DNA of 64,000 nucleotides from Triatoma infestans. Taxonomy: Eukaryota; Arthropoda; Insecta; Hemiptera; Reduviidae. The notes under the pieces were generated by a model. That model made no database searches. It saw nothing but the letters and a program-made list of their open reading frames with translations, and was not told where the DNA came from. Where the stretch lies: contig JAAEAF010002638.1 of the NCBI GenBank assembly GCA_011037195.1, forward strand, positions 20,799-84,798. Direction: 5' to 3'. The position numbers were made by a program, and so were the translations under genes. Below, one piece after another: positions 1 to 10,612 of the stretch. The first letter of the stretch is position 1. The number at the start of each line of letters is the position of its first letter.

Positions 1-470
1 AAGTATCACCAAACATTAAAAAAAACATTTCTTCTTCATTCAACTAGCACGATAGCGCCAACAATCTCTTTATAGAACTTTGGCTTTTACCGTTTAGTAA
101 AAGGAGGTTGAACGGGGGAGGTGCAAGGCAAGAAAAAGTGAAATGTACACAAAGAAGAACAATGATATGAATTTTTCCTTTTTCTTCTTTTCCTTTCTTT
201 TTTGTTTGTATCTTCTTTGTTTTAGGGTTTCCGAGTGGCAGTGGGCGGGTGGGGAAAACGGTTGAAACAATCTTATTCAGTTTTGCCGCTTCGCTAATTC
301 CATATCCGACCAATGGCAGAGCTGCCTGTTTTGGCACGCTACATCCACCATACTGACATACGAACACACTCACGCACAAACAACAAAAAAGAGATTTACC
401 TCTTCTTGTTGCAAACAAAAGCAAACAATATTTATGAACTTCTATCTACTGCAAACTTACTAAACTTTAC
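1..470. other. Unassigned left edge, no supported gene
   Basis: Mixed-composition DNA. A 126-codon open frame runs on the minus strand at 44-424, but its product is low-complexity (Leu/Phe/Lys runs), has no domain I recognise, and overlaps another open frame on the plus strand. I do not call a gene here. Confidence 0.4.
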
Positions 471-471
471 A

Positions 472-472
<1 letters not shown>

Positions 473-502
<30 letters not shown>
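473..502. repeat. 30-bp uninterrupted poly-C tract
   Basis: Thirty consecutive C residues on the plus strand, followed by a short C-rich segment. Shorter G or C runs (7-14 bp) recur in the window, mostly inside family D copies, but this one is isolated and much longer. The exact length may be affected by sequencing error. Confidence 0.9.
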
Positions 503-505
<3 letters not shown>

Positions 506-507
506 AC

Positions 508-840
508 CCACTTACCTCTTTTGTTTTTCGTTTTTACTTTTTCATTTTATTTTTTCATTATAACCAATAACTTATTACTTTATAATTCATTTTCCATTAA
601 AAATAATATCTCCATTTTTAAAAGAAAAATGAAAAGAACAACTTAATTAATTTATTATTATAAAATAGAAGTAAGTGATTATATTAATATTTTAAATATT
701 TACATTAATATATTAAAAATCATATATTATAATTGAATATTATAAACTATAAATATTGAATTTTCAAGTTTTTGTTTAAAATTTGGATTTTCTCCAATAT
801 TAACAATAATTACTGTAATTAATTTTATCAATATTTTTTA
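508..840. other. AT-rich spacer
   Basis: Very AT-rich sequence without open frames or recognisable repeats; nothing else seen. Confidence 0.6.
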
Positions 841-841
841 A

Positions 842-950
842 AATTAAGGCGCGTCAACATGTAGGTCACTGGTGCCCAGAGGCCTTCTCTGTCCACCGCC
901 GATTTCCAGTCAATATTCTCTTGTTACAGACAACGCCACAAACTTCTTCA
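842..950 (-). repeat. SINE 3' fragment (tail type A)
   Basis: Read on the minus strand this ends in GTTGACGCGCCTTAA, the same 3' terminus as the full SINEs at 6536-6770 and 28373-28621. The tRNA-like head is missing, so this is a 5'-truncated copy. Confidence 0.7.
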
Positions 951-1082
951 AAACTATCCAAAATAATTAAAAAGAAAATAATTATTCAAATAAAAGGGAT
1001 ACGTTTATTAAGTGCAGTTGCCATGCCAAGTTAAATGAAAACCGTTATAATCTTTTAGGTTTCCGCGGCCATTTTCCTGAAA

Positions 1083-1216
1083 AACACATTAGTTTCCGGG
1101 TTAAGACCGCGTCAGTGGTTTGCTAAAAACCGACGCTTAGGCTGTTCAGGGTCGTTACACCTTGAGAGCTAAGGGAGCAACCCACTGACGCGCTCTCAAC
1201 CCGGAAAATTAAGTGT
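1083..1216. mobile_element. Short hairpin (MITE-like) element
   Basis: The arms TTTCCGGGTTAAGACCGCG and CGCGCTCTCAACCCGGAAAA are inverted near-copies, each continuing through GTCAGTGG / CCACTGAC. The whole segment can fold into one hairpin of about 134 bp. No coding capacity. Confidence 0.6.
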
Positions 1217-1221
1217 ATTTT

Positions 1222-1438
1222 TTTTTTTAATTTAAGGCGCGTTTCCATATTTGGTCATTTGAGCCCGGAGCCTTGTCTGTGTCCTGAGGGCCACCGGACA
1301 GTGTTCTCGCGTTACAGACACCGGACAGTGAGCTGTACGGGCTCCTATAAAGAAAAAAATCTAAGGGCAGCACAGTTGGACTCGACCCGGGACCTCTACG
1401 TGGGAGTCCAATGCGCTAACCACTGAGCTAATCCAGTA
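1222..1438 (-). repeat. tRNA-derived SINE, tail type A
   Basis: On the minus strand it begins with a tRNA-like head. An A-box-like stretch (CTCAGTGGTTAGCGCA) is followed by a B-box-like GGGTCGAGTCC. Then come the family body (TCTAAGGGCAGC in inverse order, ACTGTCCGG) and the 3' end GCGCCTTAAATTAAAAA with an A-run. The two internal RNA polymerase III boxes and the A-rich tail are the diagnostic features. Confidence 0.85.
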
Positions 1439-1484
1439 GTTTTTCATGAAAATGACCGCGGAAACCTAAAAGATCATAACACAA

Positions 1485-2990
1485 TGTTGTTTTATTTCTA
1501 ACAAGAGCGTAATTTGCCAGTTTTATACACACGAGTTCAGGTTTACTCACATGATGCCAAGCGACTGTGGCCAACTGAGCAACAATTGTAAATATCATAT
1601 TTACTCATTGCTCCATATCATTACTCTCGCGTAAATATAATTTTTTTTTCGACAACTATTTCGATATTTTTTTTCGAAAACTATGTTTACTAAAACTAAA
1701 CTGAATATATGGTAAGAGGTAACCTCTAAGAGAATGTTATATTATATGTGAATAGAGGAAGGTTAGATTCATAAAGTATGTGTAACGTCAAGTTCTATTT
1801 AATTTATTGTTATATTGATTTTAAATATTTAAAAAAAAATGTTTAATAACTAACTTTTACTTTAATTTTATTAATATATTAATATTTCACAGAATTTCAT
1901 CGAATTCTTATAGTTTATTTAATTTGAAGTTGGCAACACTATGTTTACTTTTAATCACTAGAGATTGAAAATTACTTTTACTCTGTCAAGAGACAAAATG
2001 TACCAACATTATTCACTGATATTAATGGAATAATTATCACATTATTCAATGGCTGTAGAAACAGTTTGTTATAATATTATTATTTCTTTTTCTTGTCTAA
2101 AACAGTTTCACTTGTTAATCGTTAAAAAGTTTTTCTAGCGAAAAACTGAGAGGAAAATATCCAGGGAAAAGGTTAACGTTTATTGCTTTTAATAGATCAC
2201 TTTCTTCGCCCCTCCCCCGCACATTTCTTTTTTCCTAAACAATCAAGTTAATAAAAACTACAAATAACCAAAAAAAAGAAGAAAAGTTTATTTTAGACAG
2301 ACTTAGTGAAAACAAAATAAAAGTTAGTATTTTGTAGTAAGTAGGAAGTAGTTTACTACTTTGGAGTGGAGGAAGTTACAAACATATATATATATTTGTA
2401 GTTAAGTATAAAGTTTGGATAAAACTAAAAACGCAGTACGTGTGTGAGTGTATAGATCTGTTAATGTATATGCTTTTTGTGTGAGAGAGACTGGAAAGCT
2501 CTGCTGGGAAACTGGGAGAGAAAGAAGTTTAGTAGTAGCTGGTGTACTCAGCGTAGCGCTTGCGATGCGACGTGTGGGGGGGGGCGTGCACTAATCTGTT
2601 GTATACTACACTCTCACTCACAGACCATGCTTACTACCTTGGGCGATCAATCACAGTCTGTATGTTTAGAAGTGTGGTCACGTGGTTTTCCCAAGGCGAG
2701 GGGAATAGGTAGCCTTTCTCCGCTACTCAAAGCATCACTAACTCCAAAAAAAAAAAGAAAAAAAAGGAGAGCTGTAAGTAAGCTCTAGTTTGTAGGAAGT
2801 GAAGCTCCTTCCTTAGTGGCTGCTCCTTTACAACGGGTAACAATCCTCTTACCATTGCACAATCGTCTGTGTATGATCTTGCCACTTGTTTTAATATCCC
2901 AATCTCTGCCATACATAAAAATCCAATTATACTAATTCCTGGTTCACTAAAATGTAGACATTAAAAATATTTCTTTTACATGGCCAATTT
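1485..2990. other. AT-rich intergenic DNA
   Basis: Mostly AT-rich. A moderately G-rich patch at 2477-2788 holds a 103-codon open frame, but its translation ends in a lysine run created by an A-tract and shows no domain. I see no supported gene. Confidence 0.5.
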
Positions 2991-2991
2991 T

Positions 2992-3043
2992 CACATTTTT
3001 AAAGAAGTTTGATACAACACATTTTTAAAGAAGTTTGATACAA
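2992..3043. repeat. 26-bp direct repeat, two copies
   Basis: CACATTTTTAAAGAAGTTTG followed by ATACAA occurs twice back to back, a simple tandem duplication at the edge of a family D copy. Confidence 0.85.
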
Positions 3044-3049
3044 CAGCGC

Positions 3050-3275
3050 ATAAAGGACTAAGCCTTGCCAACTTCGAGCGAACTTTATTGGAGGGCGTGA
3101 GGTGAGCACGGGCGTTTGAGGTGAGCACAAGTTTATTAATAATTCGAAGTTTAAAGAAAAATTTGTCAATTAAATTTATGATATTTGAATAAAAACTAGA
3201 AATTTTAAATAATTTTTCTATAATGTAGATAGAATTAAAAAAAATCTGGTGTGAAACATCCAAACGACTTTTTCT
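3050..3275 (-). mobile_element. Family D terminal fragment feeding the 35-bp array
   Basis: Contains AATCTGGTGTGAAACATCC followed by AACGACTTTTTCTTACTGCAG, matching the family D terminal signature. The last part is the first unit of the adjacent 35-bp array, so the array grew directly from this terminus. Confidence 0.7.
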
Positions 3276-4086
3276 TACTGCAGTCGCATTACTTGCAAAC
3301 GGCTTTCTCTTACTGCAGTCGCATTACTTGCAAACGGCTTTCTCTTACTGCAGTCGCATTACTTGCAAACGGCTTTCTCTTACTGTAGTCGCATTACTTG
3401 CAAACGGCTTTCTCTTACTGCAGTCGCATTACTTGCAAACGGCTTTCTCTTACTGCAGTCACATTACTTGCAAACGGCTTTCTCTTACTGCAGTCGCATT
3501 ACTTGCAAACGGCTTTCTCTTACTGCAGTCGCATTACTTGCAAACGGCTTTCTCTTACTGCAGTCGCATTACTTGCAAACGGCTTTCTCTTACTGCAGTC
3601 GCATTACTTGCAAACGGCTTTCTCTTACTGTAGTCGCATTACTTGCAAACGGCTTTCTTCGTACTCTGCAGTCGCCCCCAAAATTACTTGCAAACGGCTT
3701 TCCCTCTTACTGCCGCCCATTACAGTGTGGCAATGGCGTTCTCTTACTCAGTCGCATTACTTGCAAACGGCTTTCTCCTTACTGCGGAGTCGATACTTGC
3801 AAACTGCTTTCTCTTACTCAGTCGCATTAACTTGCAAATGGCTGTTCTCTTTACCCCTTGCAGTCGCATTACTTGCAAACGGCTTTCTCTTACTGCAGTC
3901 ACATTACTTGCAAATGGCTTTCTCTTACTGCAGTCGCATTACTTGCAAACGGCTTTCTCTTACTGCAGTCGCATTACTTGCAAATGGCTTTCTCTTACTG
4001 TAGTCGCATTACTTGCAAACGACTTTCTCTTACTGTAGTCGCATTACTTGCAAACGACTTTCTCTTATTGTAGTCGCGTTACTTGC
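3262..4086 (+). repeat. 35-bp minisatellite, about 23 copies
   Basis: The unit reads AAACGGCTTTCTCTTACTGC then AGTCGCATTACTTGC. Copies are nearly identical at 3297-3650 and 3865-4086. A central block at 3650-3860 is degenerate, with insertions, and desynchronised. Because 35 is not a multiple of three and the unit lacks stops on the plus strand, all three plus frames stay open for long stretches; these open frames are by-products of the repeat, not genes. Confidence 0.95.
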
Positions 4087-5177
4087 AATCATTACTGGTA
4101 AAAGTTGTTTGGGTGTTACAGATTTGATTGTCTTTTTTTATTTTACAATTTCCTTTCTCATTTCATAAAGAAGGGAAAAGCGATGTATGTAATAGGAAAG
4201 ATTGTTTCTTCTCTTGAATAATTCTGAGAATCTGACATAATTTGAGTTCCAGAATTTACTACATTTATGTGGTCTGATGTAACGAAGTCCTGCCTGCTAG
4301 TTGCTGCTTTTATAGAGAGTAAATAAGCATGGTTGTACAGGCTTACGTGAATGTAAGCACATTCATCATTCTTCTCCTTGCTTTAATTCGCATGAACATC
4401 AGCTGTCTTGATACTAAGCCAAAACTTTTTGTTTCTTTGTTTTGTTTCTGTTTCCCAGTTGTGCACAGCCTTCTAAATCTCTCTTGTCTCTCTCTCTCTC
4501 TCATTTATTCACTCACACTCTCTTGCATCACAAAATAAAAAAATCCCATGTGTACGCCGTTCCGGCCAACCTGTACAAACTTCACTTCACAGCAGTGTTT
4601 GAGAACGAACACAGCTGAAGGCCGCTTGTGTTTGTTTCATGTTACGTCAACCACGCTGTCATGTCGCTTTTTTATTTAAAAAAAACGAAGACTTTTACAC
4701 TTTTATGCACATTCACGGGATTCAAGCCAAGCAGAAAATAATGAAATAGATCAAAATAATAAAAACACTCACACGAAGAAGGGACTAATTACAATCCTTC
4801 TGCGAGACAAATTATCTTAAAAGTCAATATTGTTAATATATGTTTTAGTTTCCTTCATTCTCACCAGGTGTAAGACCACAATTGTAGGTAGTGTTATAGA
4901 AAGAAACCCTAACGCCTCACTTCCCCACCAGATCGATCCTAACAACAACATTTCCAGAATACTACTTCAAATAAAAGCAATAATTAACTAATTTTCCTCA
5001 ACGGTGTTTTCCAAATTTTTGTTTATTAAGATATAAATAATTCTCCTGTGTAATATACAGTTAGTAGAATCATGATGTATTTGAGTTAGTAGCGAAGGGT
5101 ATTTCAGTTAGGTTGTGAAGTTGAAGTGAAATCACTGGTGCCGTTTTCAAAAAAATTGATTAAAATGAAACAAAAAT
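4087..5177. other. Intergenic, no gene seen
   Basis: AT-rich sequence with short CT-rich patches around 4480-4520. Open frames are short and hydrophobic by composition. Nothing supportable. Confidence 0.5.
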
Positions 5178-5740
5178 AATCTGTTGTGAAATATTCACAC
5201 GACTTCCTCCTACTCTTTCCTTTCAATACAATTATATATGAAATGACAGCTACTTAAGCTCTGAACCAACTACATTTAATATTTGAAATTAACACCATAA
5301 TTCCGCACACCTATCCAAAATAATGTTGATCATCCATATAACATAAATTATAATCTTTATATATAGCCAAAATCGTGAGTTTGAAGAAAATCAACAGACC
5401 GGAAATGTGTTTTTACTGAATAGCTTTTTCTGCCGTTTGACTCTACAAAAAACACTGAAGGTTTTCATTAAACTTATTGTACCCACATGCAGAGACTATC
5501 ACTTTTACTTGAAACTTTTTCAGACAAACTTTTTTCAGGAGGTTTTAGAGGAGAAGGGGGAGCTTATGCGCTCCTCAAAAAAGTCGTTCTATAAAGTTTT
5601 AGAGTCTCCTATTCATGTAATTGAAAGCAGCTAACATCGAGTAAGAATAATACGTGATACGAATTGGTCAATTATAACTATGTAAGTTGTAGTTAGAAAA
5701 AGTAGTGTGAGTATTTTACACACCAGATTTTTCTATTCAG
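5178..5740 (+). mobile_element. Family D element with both termini (about 560 bp)
   Basis: Starts with AATCTGTTGTGAAATATTCA and continues CACGACTTCC. Ends with AGTAGTGTGAGTATTTTACA then CACCAGATTTTT, so the ends are inverted copies of each other. The interior has the family landmarks 'CCGGAAATG...TTTTTACTGAATAG' and 'ACAAACTTTTTTCAGGAGG'. No coding capacity. This is the best short two-ended copy in the window. Confidence 0.7.
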
Positions 5741-6520
5741 GTTTCTCTAACCATAGAACAATACGAATTAAAATTCATTAGCCTGGACTAGAAGGTCAAA
5801 AAAGGAGGATGCGGTAATGAGAAAAACATGGACAAATAAAAAATAGATTCACTGGGGGGTGAAAATTGTTTTTGTTAAAATTGTACTGATTTTTCTTTGT
5901 ATATACTTATATAATATAGATGTATACATTTCACAAGTATGGTTCCTGGTTCCTAACAAAAGCACATGTTTTTATTTTTTTAAACAATGAACTTCTTCCA
6001 TTGTTTTATAACAAAACATCGGTTTTTATATTTTTATCCAGTTATTAACAAAAAAAAGAAAGCCCATTACTTTGTTCGCATAAGAAATAAAAAATCCAAG
6101 GTTTTTAGGACCCTATTTTACAATGTCTACCTCAGTATAATGTATGCGGTTGAGTTGGCTCTGCATTAGTGCTGGAAAATATTAAGAGAGTTTTTATTCC
6201 ATGTGATGGCCTGTCTTCATTTTCTGATCACATTTGACACGATTTCGCGCATATTTTACTAACTTTATGATTTTAACTCATCTTTGTTCATCGTGAATAT
6301 TGCAGAATGCCTCAGAATTATTTTTAATCGATGATTAAAATCGGTGATTTTAAGCAGAACGAAACTGAGGTATTATCATGGAATAAACCTCGGGGTAATA
6401 GGATATAAATAGATTATTCCTGTAAATAATAAATCCTTTCTCAAATGCTAAATGAAATCTTGAACTTGATTTGAAAGTTATTCGAAACCTTTCAGCAATT
6501 TATATATTTTTTATGGCAAT
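5741..6520. other. AT-rich spacer
   Basis: No recognisable feature. A 60-codon open frame near 5987 has no family signature. Confidence 0.5.
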
Positions 6521-6785
6521 AACTAACCCTCGGAGGGAAGGGAATAGCTAAGTGGTTAGCGTACTGGACTCCCACGCAGAGGACCCGGGTTCGAGTCCAG
6601 CTGTGCTACCCTTAGATTTTTTCTTCCTAGGAGCCTCTACAGCTCGCTCCCGGTGAAGGACAGTGTTATAACTAGAGAACACTGTCCGGAGGCCGGCAGT
6701 GCACTGAGAAGGCTCCGGGCGCAAATGACCATAGATGTTGACGCGCCTTAAAATAAAAAAAAAAGAAGAAAACTAACCCTCGGAG
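6521..6785 (+). repeat. 15-bp target-site duplication around a SINE
   Basis: AACTAACCCTCGGAG is present at 6521-6535 and again at 6771-6785, immediately flanking the SINE at 6536-6770. A perfect 15-bp duplication shows a young LINE-mobilised insertion. Confidence 0.92.
6536..6770 (+). repeat. Full-length tRNA-derived SINE, tail type A
   Basis: The head has A-box-like TAGCTAAGTGGTTAGCGTA and B-box GGGTTCGAGTCC, the internal promoter of a tRNA-derived transcript. The body contains CTTCCTAGGAGCCTCTACAG and two complementary ACTGTCC/GGACAGTG segments that can pair. The 3' end is GTTGACGCGCCTTAAAATAA plus an A-rich tail. At 235 bp with a perfect duplication, it is the reference copy for the subfamily. 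Confidence 0.93.
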
Positions 6786-6877
6786 TTAAAAGAACAAAAA
6801 TTGTCAATAAAACACACATTACACAATTACAGATTATTGTTTCTCTATAAGTAGTTTTTTGCTTTACCTAACTCCTC

Positions 6878-7460
6878 CTCCTCCTGATAAGAGGAAATAT
6901 TGTGATCGTATCAAATTTTCGAAAGGAGTTTTTACCGGAAATATATGGTTTGAAGTCCATTGAGCACGAAAAACGTTATTAGCATTTGCTAACATTTGGT
7001 CCATTTGGTCTGTGTACCAAAATATCTAAAAAAAAAATAACAAAAAATCCCGGTAAGCTCAACTTTGTATTCCGTTTGGGTGCAAACTGCGCATGGTCGA
7101 AATCCATCAACCGGAAGTGCGACTTACTGTTTGTTTTTGTTTTCTTTTTCAGTTTTCGCGATTTTCTTGAAAACGGCTTCAATGATTTTCTCCACACTTC
7201 CTCCACTATATACATACATGAATATCAAACAGTTTTATTTGAAACATTTTCCAGGAAAATAGTGATTTCGGGGGGGGGGATAGTTCTGAGGGAAATAGTA
7301 GCTTTAGCTTTCCCCTAAAGTTCCACTTCAGTACAATGTAAAGTTCTAGATAAATTAGAAGCATTGCTAATTTGAAGAAAATAGGTTAACCGAATAAGCT
7401 ATTTTCCAGAATAGGTTTGTGGACTTTTGGAATTTTCCAGAGAAAGATGATTCCCTTTTT
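6878..7460 (+). mobile_element. Family D internal portion
   Basis: Shows the family's ordered landmarks: 'AAGAGGAAATATTGTGATCG', 'CAAATTTTCGAAAGGAGTTT', 'CCGGAAATATATGG', 'GAAATCCATCAACCGGAAGT', 'GCGATTTTCTTGAAAACGGC', a G-run at 7270, then 'GCATTGCTAATTTGAAGAAA'. No protein is encoded; open frames on both strands are shadows. Confidence 0.7.
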
Positions 7461-7667
7461 ACTTGGACTCCTAACAATCTGTGCAGTTATGAATGCGTGA
7501 TTGGTTGAATTTATTGGCGCTCTCTTGTGTACTACAATGTAATCACTTGCACTGCCTGCCTGGGTAGGTACTTGTCCCCCCCCCCTAATGATAGGACAAA
7601 TGACTAATTTTAAGCTTAATGAAATTTTTTTTACATTATATATACAATTGCATTACAAGAGGCAGGT

Positions 7668-7725
7668 TTGGTGTTGTGGTTATGAGGAGACTGGGAGGTT
7701 CGAATCCCGCATATAACTGCTATAT
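7668..7725 (+). other. Truncated tRNA-like sequence
   Basis: TTGGTGTTGTGGTTATGAG resembles an A box, and GGTTCGAATCCCGC is a good B box with its T-arm partner. The two are too close for a complete anticodon arm and no acceptor stem closes, so this is a tRNA-derived relic rather than a tRNA gene. Confidence 0.55.
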
Positions 7726-7744
7726 TCACTTTACTTTCAATTGT

Positions 7745-7790
7745 TAACAGTTGTATGAAAAAGTCGTGTGAATGTGTTACACCAGACCGT
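7745..7790 (+). mobile_element. Family D right terminus
   Basis: AAAAAGTCGTGTGAATGTGT followed by TACACCAGACC matches the right terminal signature of family D. Confidence 0.55.
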
Positions 7791-7794
7791 AAGA

Positions 7795-8859
7795 TTGATA
7801 TTAACGAGTAGTAGTAGACTATAATGTTAACGTCAACGATGAACGGGGCGAACTTTTACGAAGAGAGAGACTGACGATGAATGACGTCACTTGTTGAGTG
7901 AAGAAACATTATGTCACCTTAGTACCATAAATACCTTCTATTATTCCATGATTACTTTTCAAATATGTACAGGTGGTTACATTTTCATAATTTGAACAAA
8001 ACCTTACTCATTGAAGTTCCTTATTTCTAAATATAAATTTACCGAACTAGAAGATAATTAAAAGTAATGTTGAAGATTTGGTTAATTAACAGATAGAATA
8101 TTTAGGAGGAATGGTGGTTTTATAAATATATCTATGTTACTAAACTTATTTCCTTAAGTTCAATTATAAAGTATTTTCCTTTTCTCTCTGGAAACTTTGT
8201 CTGAAAACTCATTATACAAACCCATGAGGTAAGAGGTTTTTTAGTCAGAACAGCTGATTATAACTTTTCATAAGGACGTAATAGGCTTTATAAGAATGGA
8301 AAACCAAAAGTAAAATACGTGTACAAGGAAAGAAGAAAAGTTGGTTGATTAAAAGAAAGAAAATAGAATCATACCACTTTGTTTATACGTCACTCTATAT
8401 CTTTCAGCTCACAACTTATCTAAAAGCTTGGATTTTTTTGAACGCAGAGGGCAACAGCATAAACAGCAGGTCTTGTGTTAAGAGGATCCACCACAACAGC
8501 GCTGACGGCTCCGTGTTACCAACATCTGCGACCGAAATCGGTCATCGCGTTACGGTCGCCACGCACAAAACACACACACACAAACAATGCAGCACCAAAA
8601 ATTGAAATAGTCTGAAACAAGATTTCAAGAGTCTAAAAATCAACATTGATGAGTGTAAAACATTAATTCTCAAAAAGTCTGCAATAATATTCAAAAGAAT
8701 AACACACAATTCTCAAAGATTTATTTAAACAAGAAACAAACTTCTAGATGTAACCAACGAAAGTCTTCACTTAATTCTCTGTCAAGCAGCCCTTTTATAG
8801 GCAAAAGATTTCTCTCGTAGCTACGATAGTCAGCACAAGCAAGAATTCCATCTAGTTAC
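7795..8859. other. Intergenic, no gene seen
   Basis: AT-rich. A more balanced patch at 8440-8580 gives an 86-codon open frame without recognisable domain. No supported feature. Confidence 0.45.
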
Positions 8860-8992
8860 TCATCGCCCACACTACCGTACCAACTACTACTCCTACACTA
8901 CCACCGCCAACACTACCGTACCAACTACTACTCCTACACTACCATCGCCAACACTACCATCGCCAACACTACCATCGCCACTACCATACTAT
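8860..8992 (+). repeat. Two-level short tandem repeat
   Basis: A unit of about 39 bp (starting CACTACCGTACCAACTACTA) occurs twice, followed by a 15-bp unit ACTACCATCGCCAAC repeated about four times. Both share the core ACTACC. Confidence 0.85.
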
Positions 8993-9119
8993 GCTACTAT
9001 CATCGCTCTTCGCTCGGCTTCTCTGAACTATTCTTTTAACTCTGCCCTGAACTCGTGACCTCTCTCATTAAGTACGGTTTCACTACGATATTGCAGTGAA
9101 ATTATCATTTCAACCTCCA

Positions 9120-9740
9120 CTACCTCTATATTTTTGTGTTAGAATAAATGACGTCATGGCTACTCGCCATCTTCAAACCCACCTCAATGCCCTCGAACGC
9201 TGGCTCCGCAAGTGAAGAATCAAGGTTAATCAACACAAATCCAAGCACATAGTCTTCACCTTAAACCGAAAAACCCTTCCCGCCATTCAATTTAACCATA
9301 ATTTTCTCCCAATTGTAACCCAAATCCGCTATCTCGGACTCCACCTAGACAGACGATTAACATGGAACCCTCATACTCGACTCAAACGAAATGAACTAAA
9401 TTACCGATATAGAATGCTAAAAAAACTACTAGACAAACGCTCAAAACTTACACTTCACAACAAAAGACAACTGTACAATTCTCTAGTAGCTCCTATTTGG
9501 ACATACGGACTCGAATTATACGGGACTGCCAAAAACACAAACCTTATAGTCTAAAATCCTACGCACCATCGTCAATGCTCCCTTCTACGTGTCTCTAACC
9601 TCACTATCCACACTGACCTAAAAATTACCCCTTCGTCTCCACTTTAGCCAAATCCCGCTACCTAAAATTCCATTCCAAATTATCTTCTCATTCCAATCCC
9701 CTAATCCAAGCCTTCTGTACTTCCACTCACCCCATAAACC
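9120..9740 (+). pseudogene. Jockey-like non-LTR retrotransposon RT relic
   Basis: Translation in shifting frames gives ATRHLQTHLNALERWLRKW-like sequence with a stop inside (Lys-stop-Arg-Ile-Lys-Val-Asn). Next come HKSKHIVFTL, IRYLGLHLDRRLTW, HNKRQLYNSLVAPIWTYGLE and LYGTAKNTN. These are the post-catalytic palm and thumb segments of Jockey/CR1-type reverse transcriptases ('YLG..LD..LTW' and 'P.WTYG'). The catalytic YADD block and everything upstream are missing. At least one stop and later frameshifts make it a dead 5'-truncated copy. Similar relics of the same clade lie at 23590-24240 and 36060-36480. Confidence 0.8.
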
Positions 9741-9895
9741 CGCCAAGACGACTAAGGCGTCGATGGCCGCGCGACCATCTAAATACATAACGACGGCTGG
9801 CTTGAGATACAGTCGTCCACACTACGGCTGCTATCGCTGGATAGCCGTCGTTCACAACTTCAAGCCAGGGTGTGCGCGCTAGCGCATACTTTCAT
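9741..9895. repeat. GC-rich segment with inverted repeats
   Basis: ACGACGGCT near 9790 pairs with AGCCGTCGT near 9842, and GGCTTGA pairs with TCAAGCC nearby. It lies directly downstream of the Jockey-like relic, so it could be that element's 3' region or a separate small element. Confidence 0.4.
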
Positions 9896-9964
9896 TAAAT
9901 TATTTATCTGTTTTACTTTTTGCATGGTTATGTGCAGTTGTAAAAATTAAAAAAAAAAATGAGT

Positions 9965-10612
9965 CAAATTTTAGGATCCCCTTAAAAAAAAGTTTCAGTT
10001 TAGTGCGATTTCTCACGATTTCCTTTAAACTTGGTATACTAGCTGTTCACATCAATCTACCAATCACTTTCATGTGCAACATTTTTCCGGGAAAGTGGAT
10101 TTGTTTGGAGGGGGTTGTGGGTGACGTCGGTAACATTAATACTTTCCTTCAGTACAATACATGGTTTTACCACCTATATATCATTAATATCCATTTGAAG
10201 CATTACTAGAATACCAAATTTGAAGAAAATTGGTAAAGCGGAAGTGCGACTTAATAGGTTTATGCATTTTGTTGGAATTTTCTCGAAAAGCCGCGATAAG
10301 TTGGAATACCCATTGCACGGATAAAAACGTAACACTTTTATATGAAACATTTTCAGAAAATAATAAATTTAAAGGAATGGGGGGGGCTGTCAGTTGGGTT
10401 TAAATTTAAACTGCATAAGCTTTGTTGATTTTGACATACGGCACTCCACCACATAAGGCCGCTCAGATGTACAAGAATAACTCCTAGTATTTTTTTTATG
10501 GTCAGCCCAGTTGTACCACTTAACCGTGCAATTATAAAGAAAATTTTTAATTAAATTGTAATAATTAGATTTAAAAGGAAGCGTGAGTGTGCGTTTCACT
10601 CCAGATTTTTTG
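9965..10612 (+). mobile_element. Family D, right half with terminus
   Basis: Landmarks in order: 'TTTCCTTTAAACTTGGTATA', 'AACATTTTTCCGGGAAAG', G-run, 'GAAGAAAATTGG...CGGAAGTGCGACTT', then 'GGCACTCCACCACATAAGGC'. The terminus is 'GTGAGTGTGCGTTTCACTCC' plus AGATTTTTT. Non-coding. Confidence 0.7.

Larger units (their letters stand above)
1043..1481. repeat. Outer inverted repeat enclosing a hairpin MITE and a SINE
   Basis: The 44-bp arm at 1043-1086 (containing TTTTAGGTTTCCGCGG) returns in inverted form at 1438-1481 (CCGCGGAAACCTAAAA). Between the arms lie a second, smaller palindrome (1083-1216) and a minus-strand SINE (1222-1438). The arrangement fits a foldback or MITE-type element later opened by a SINE insertion. 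Confidence 0.65.

Noticed and set aside
44..424. 126-codon minus-strand gene
   Set aside because: Low-complexity translation, overlapping open frame on the other strand, no signal of coding.
2477..2788. 103-codon gene ending in a lysine-rich tail
   Set aside because: The lysine run is an A-tract; the rest has no similarity I recognise.
3328..4073. Several long overlapping plus-strand open frames with Leu/Ser/Cys-rich peptide repeats
   Set aside because: They are all produced by the stop-free 35-bp tandem unit read in three frames; there is no start context, splice signal or domain.
3262..4086. CRISPR array
   Set aside because: Units are directly abutting with no unique spacers, and the genome context is eukaryotic; it is a minisatellite.
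6979..7318. Overlapping open frames on both strands
   Set aside because: Shadows inside a family D copy; the same region in other copies is broken in all frames.
7668..7725. tRNA gene
   Set aside because: Good B box, but the spacing leaves no room for an anticodon arm and no acceptor stem pairs.
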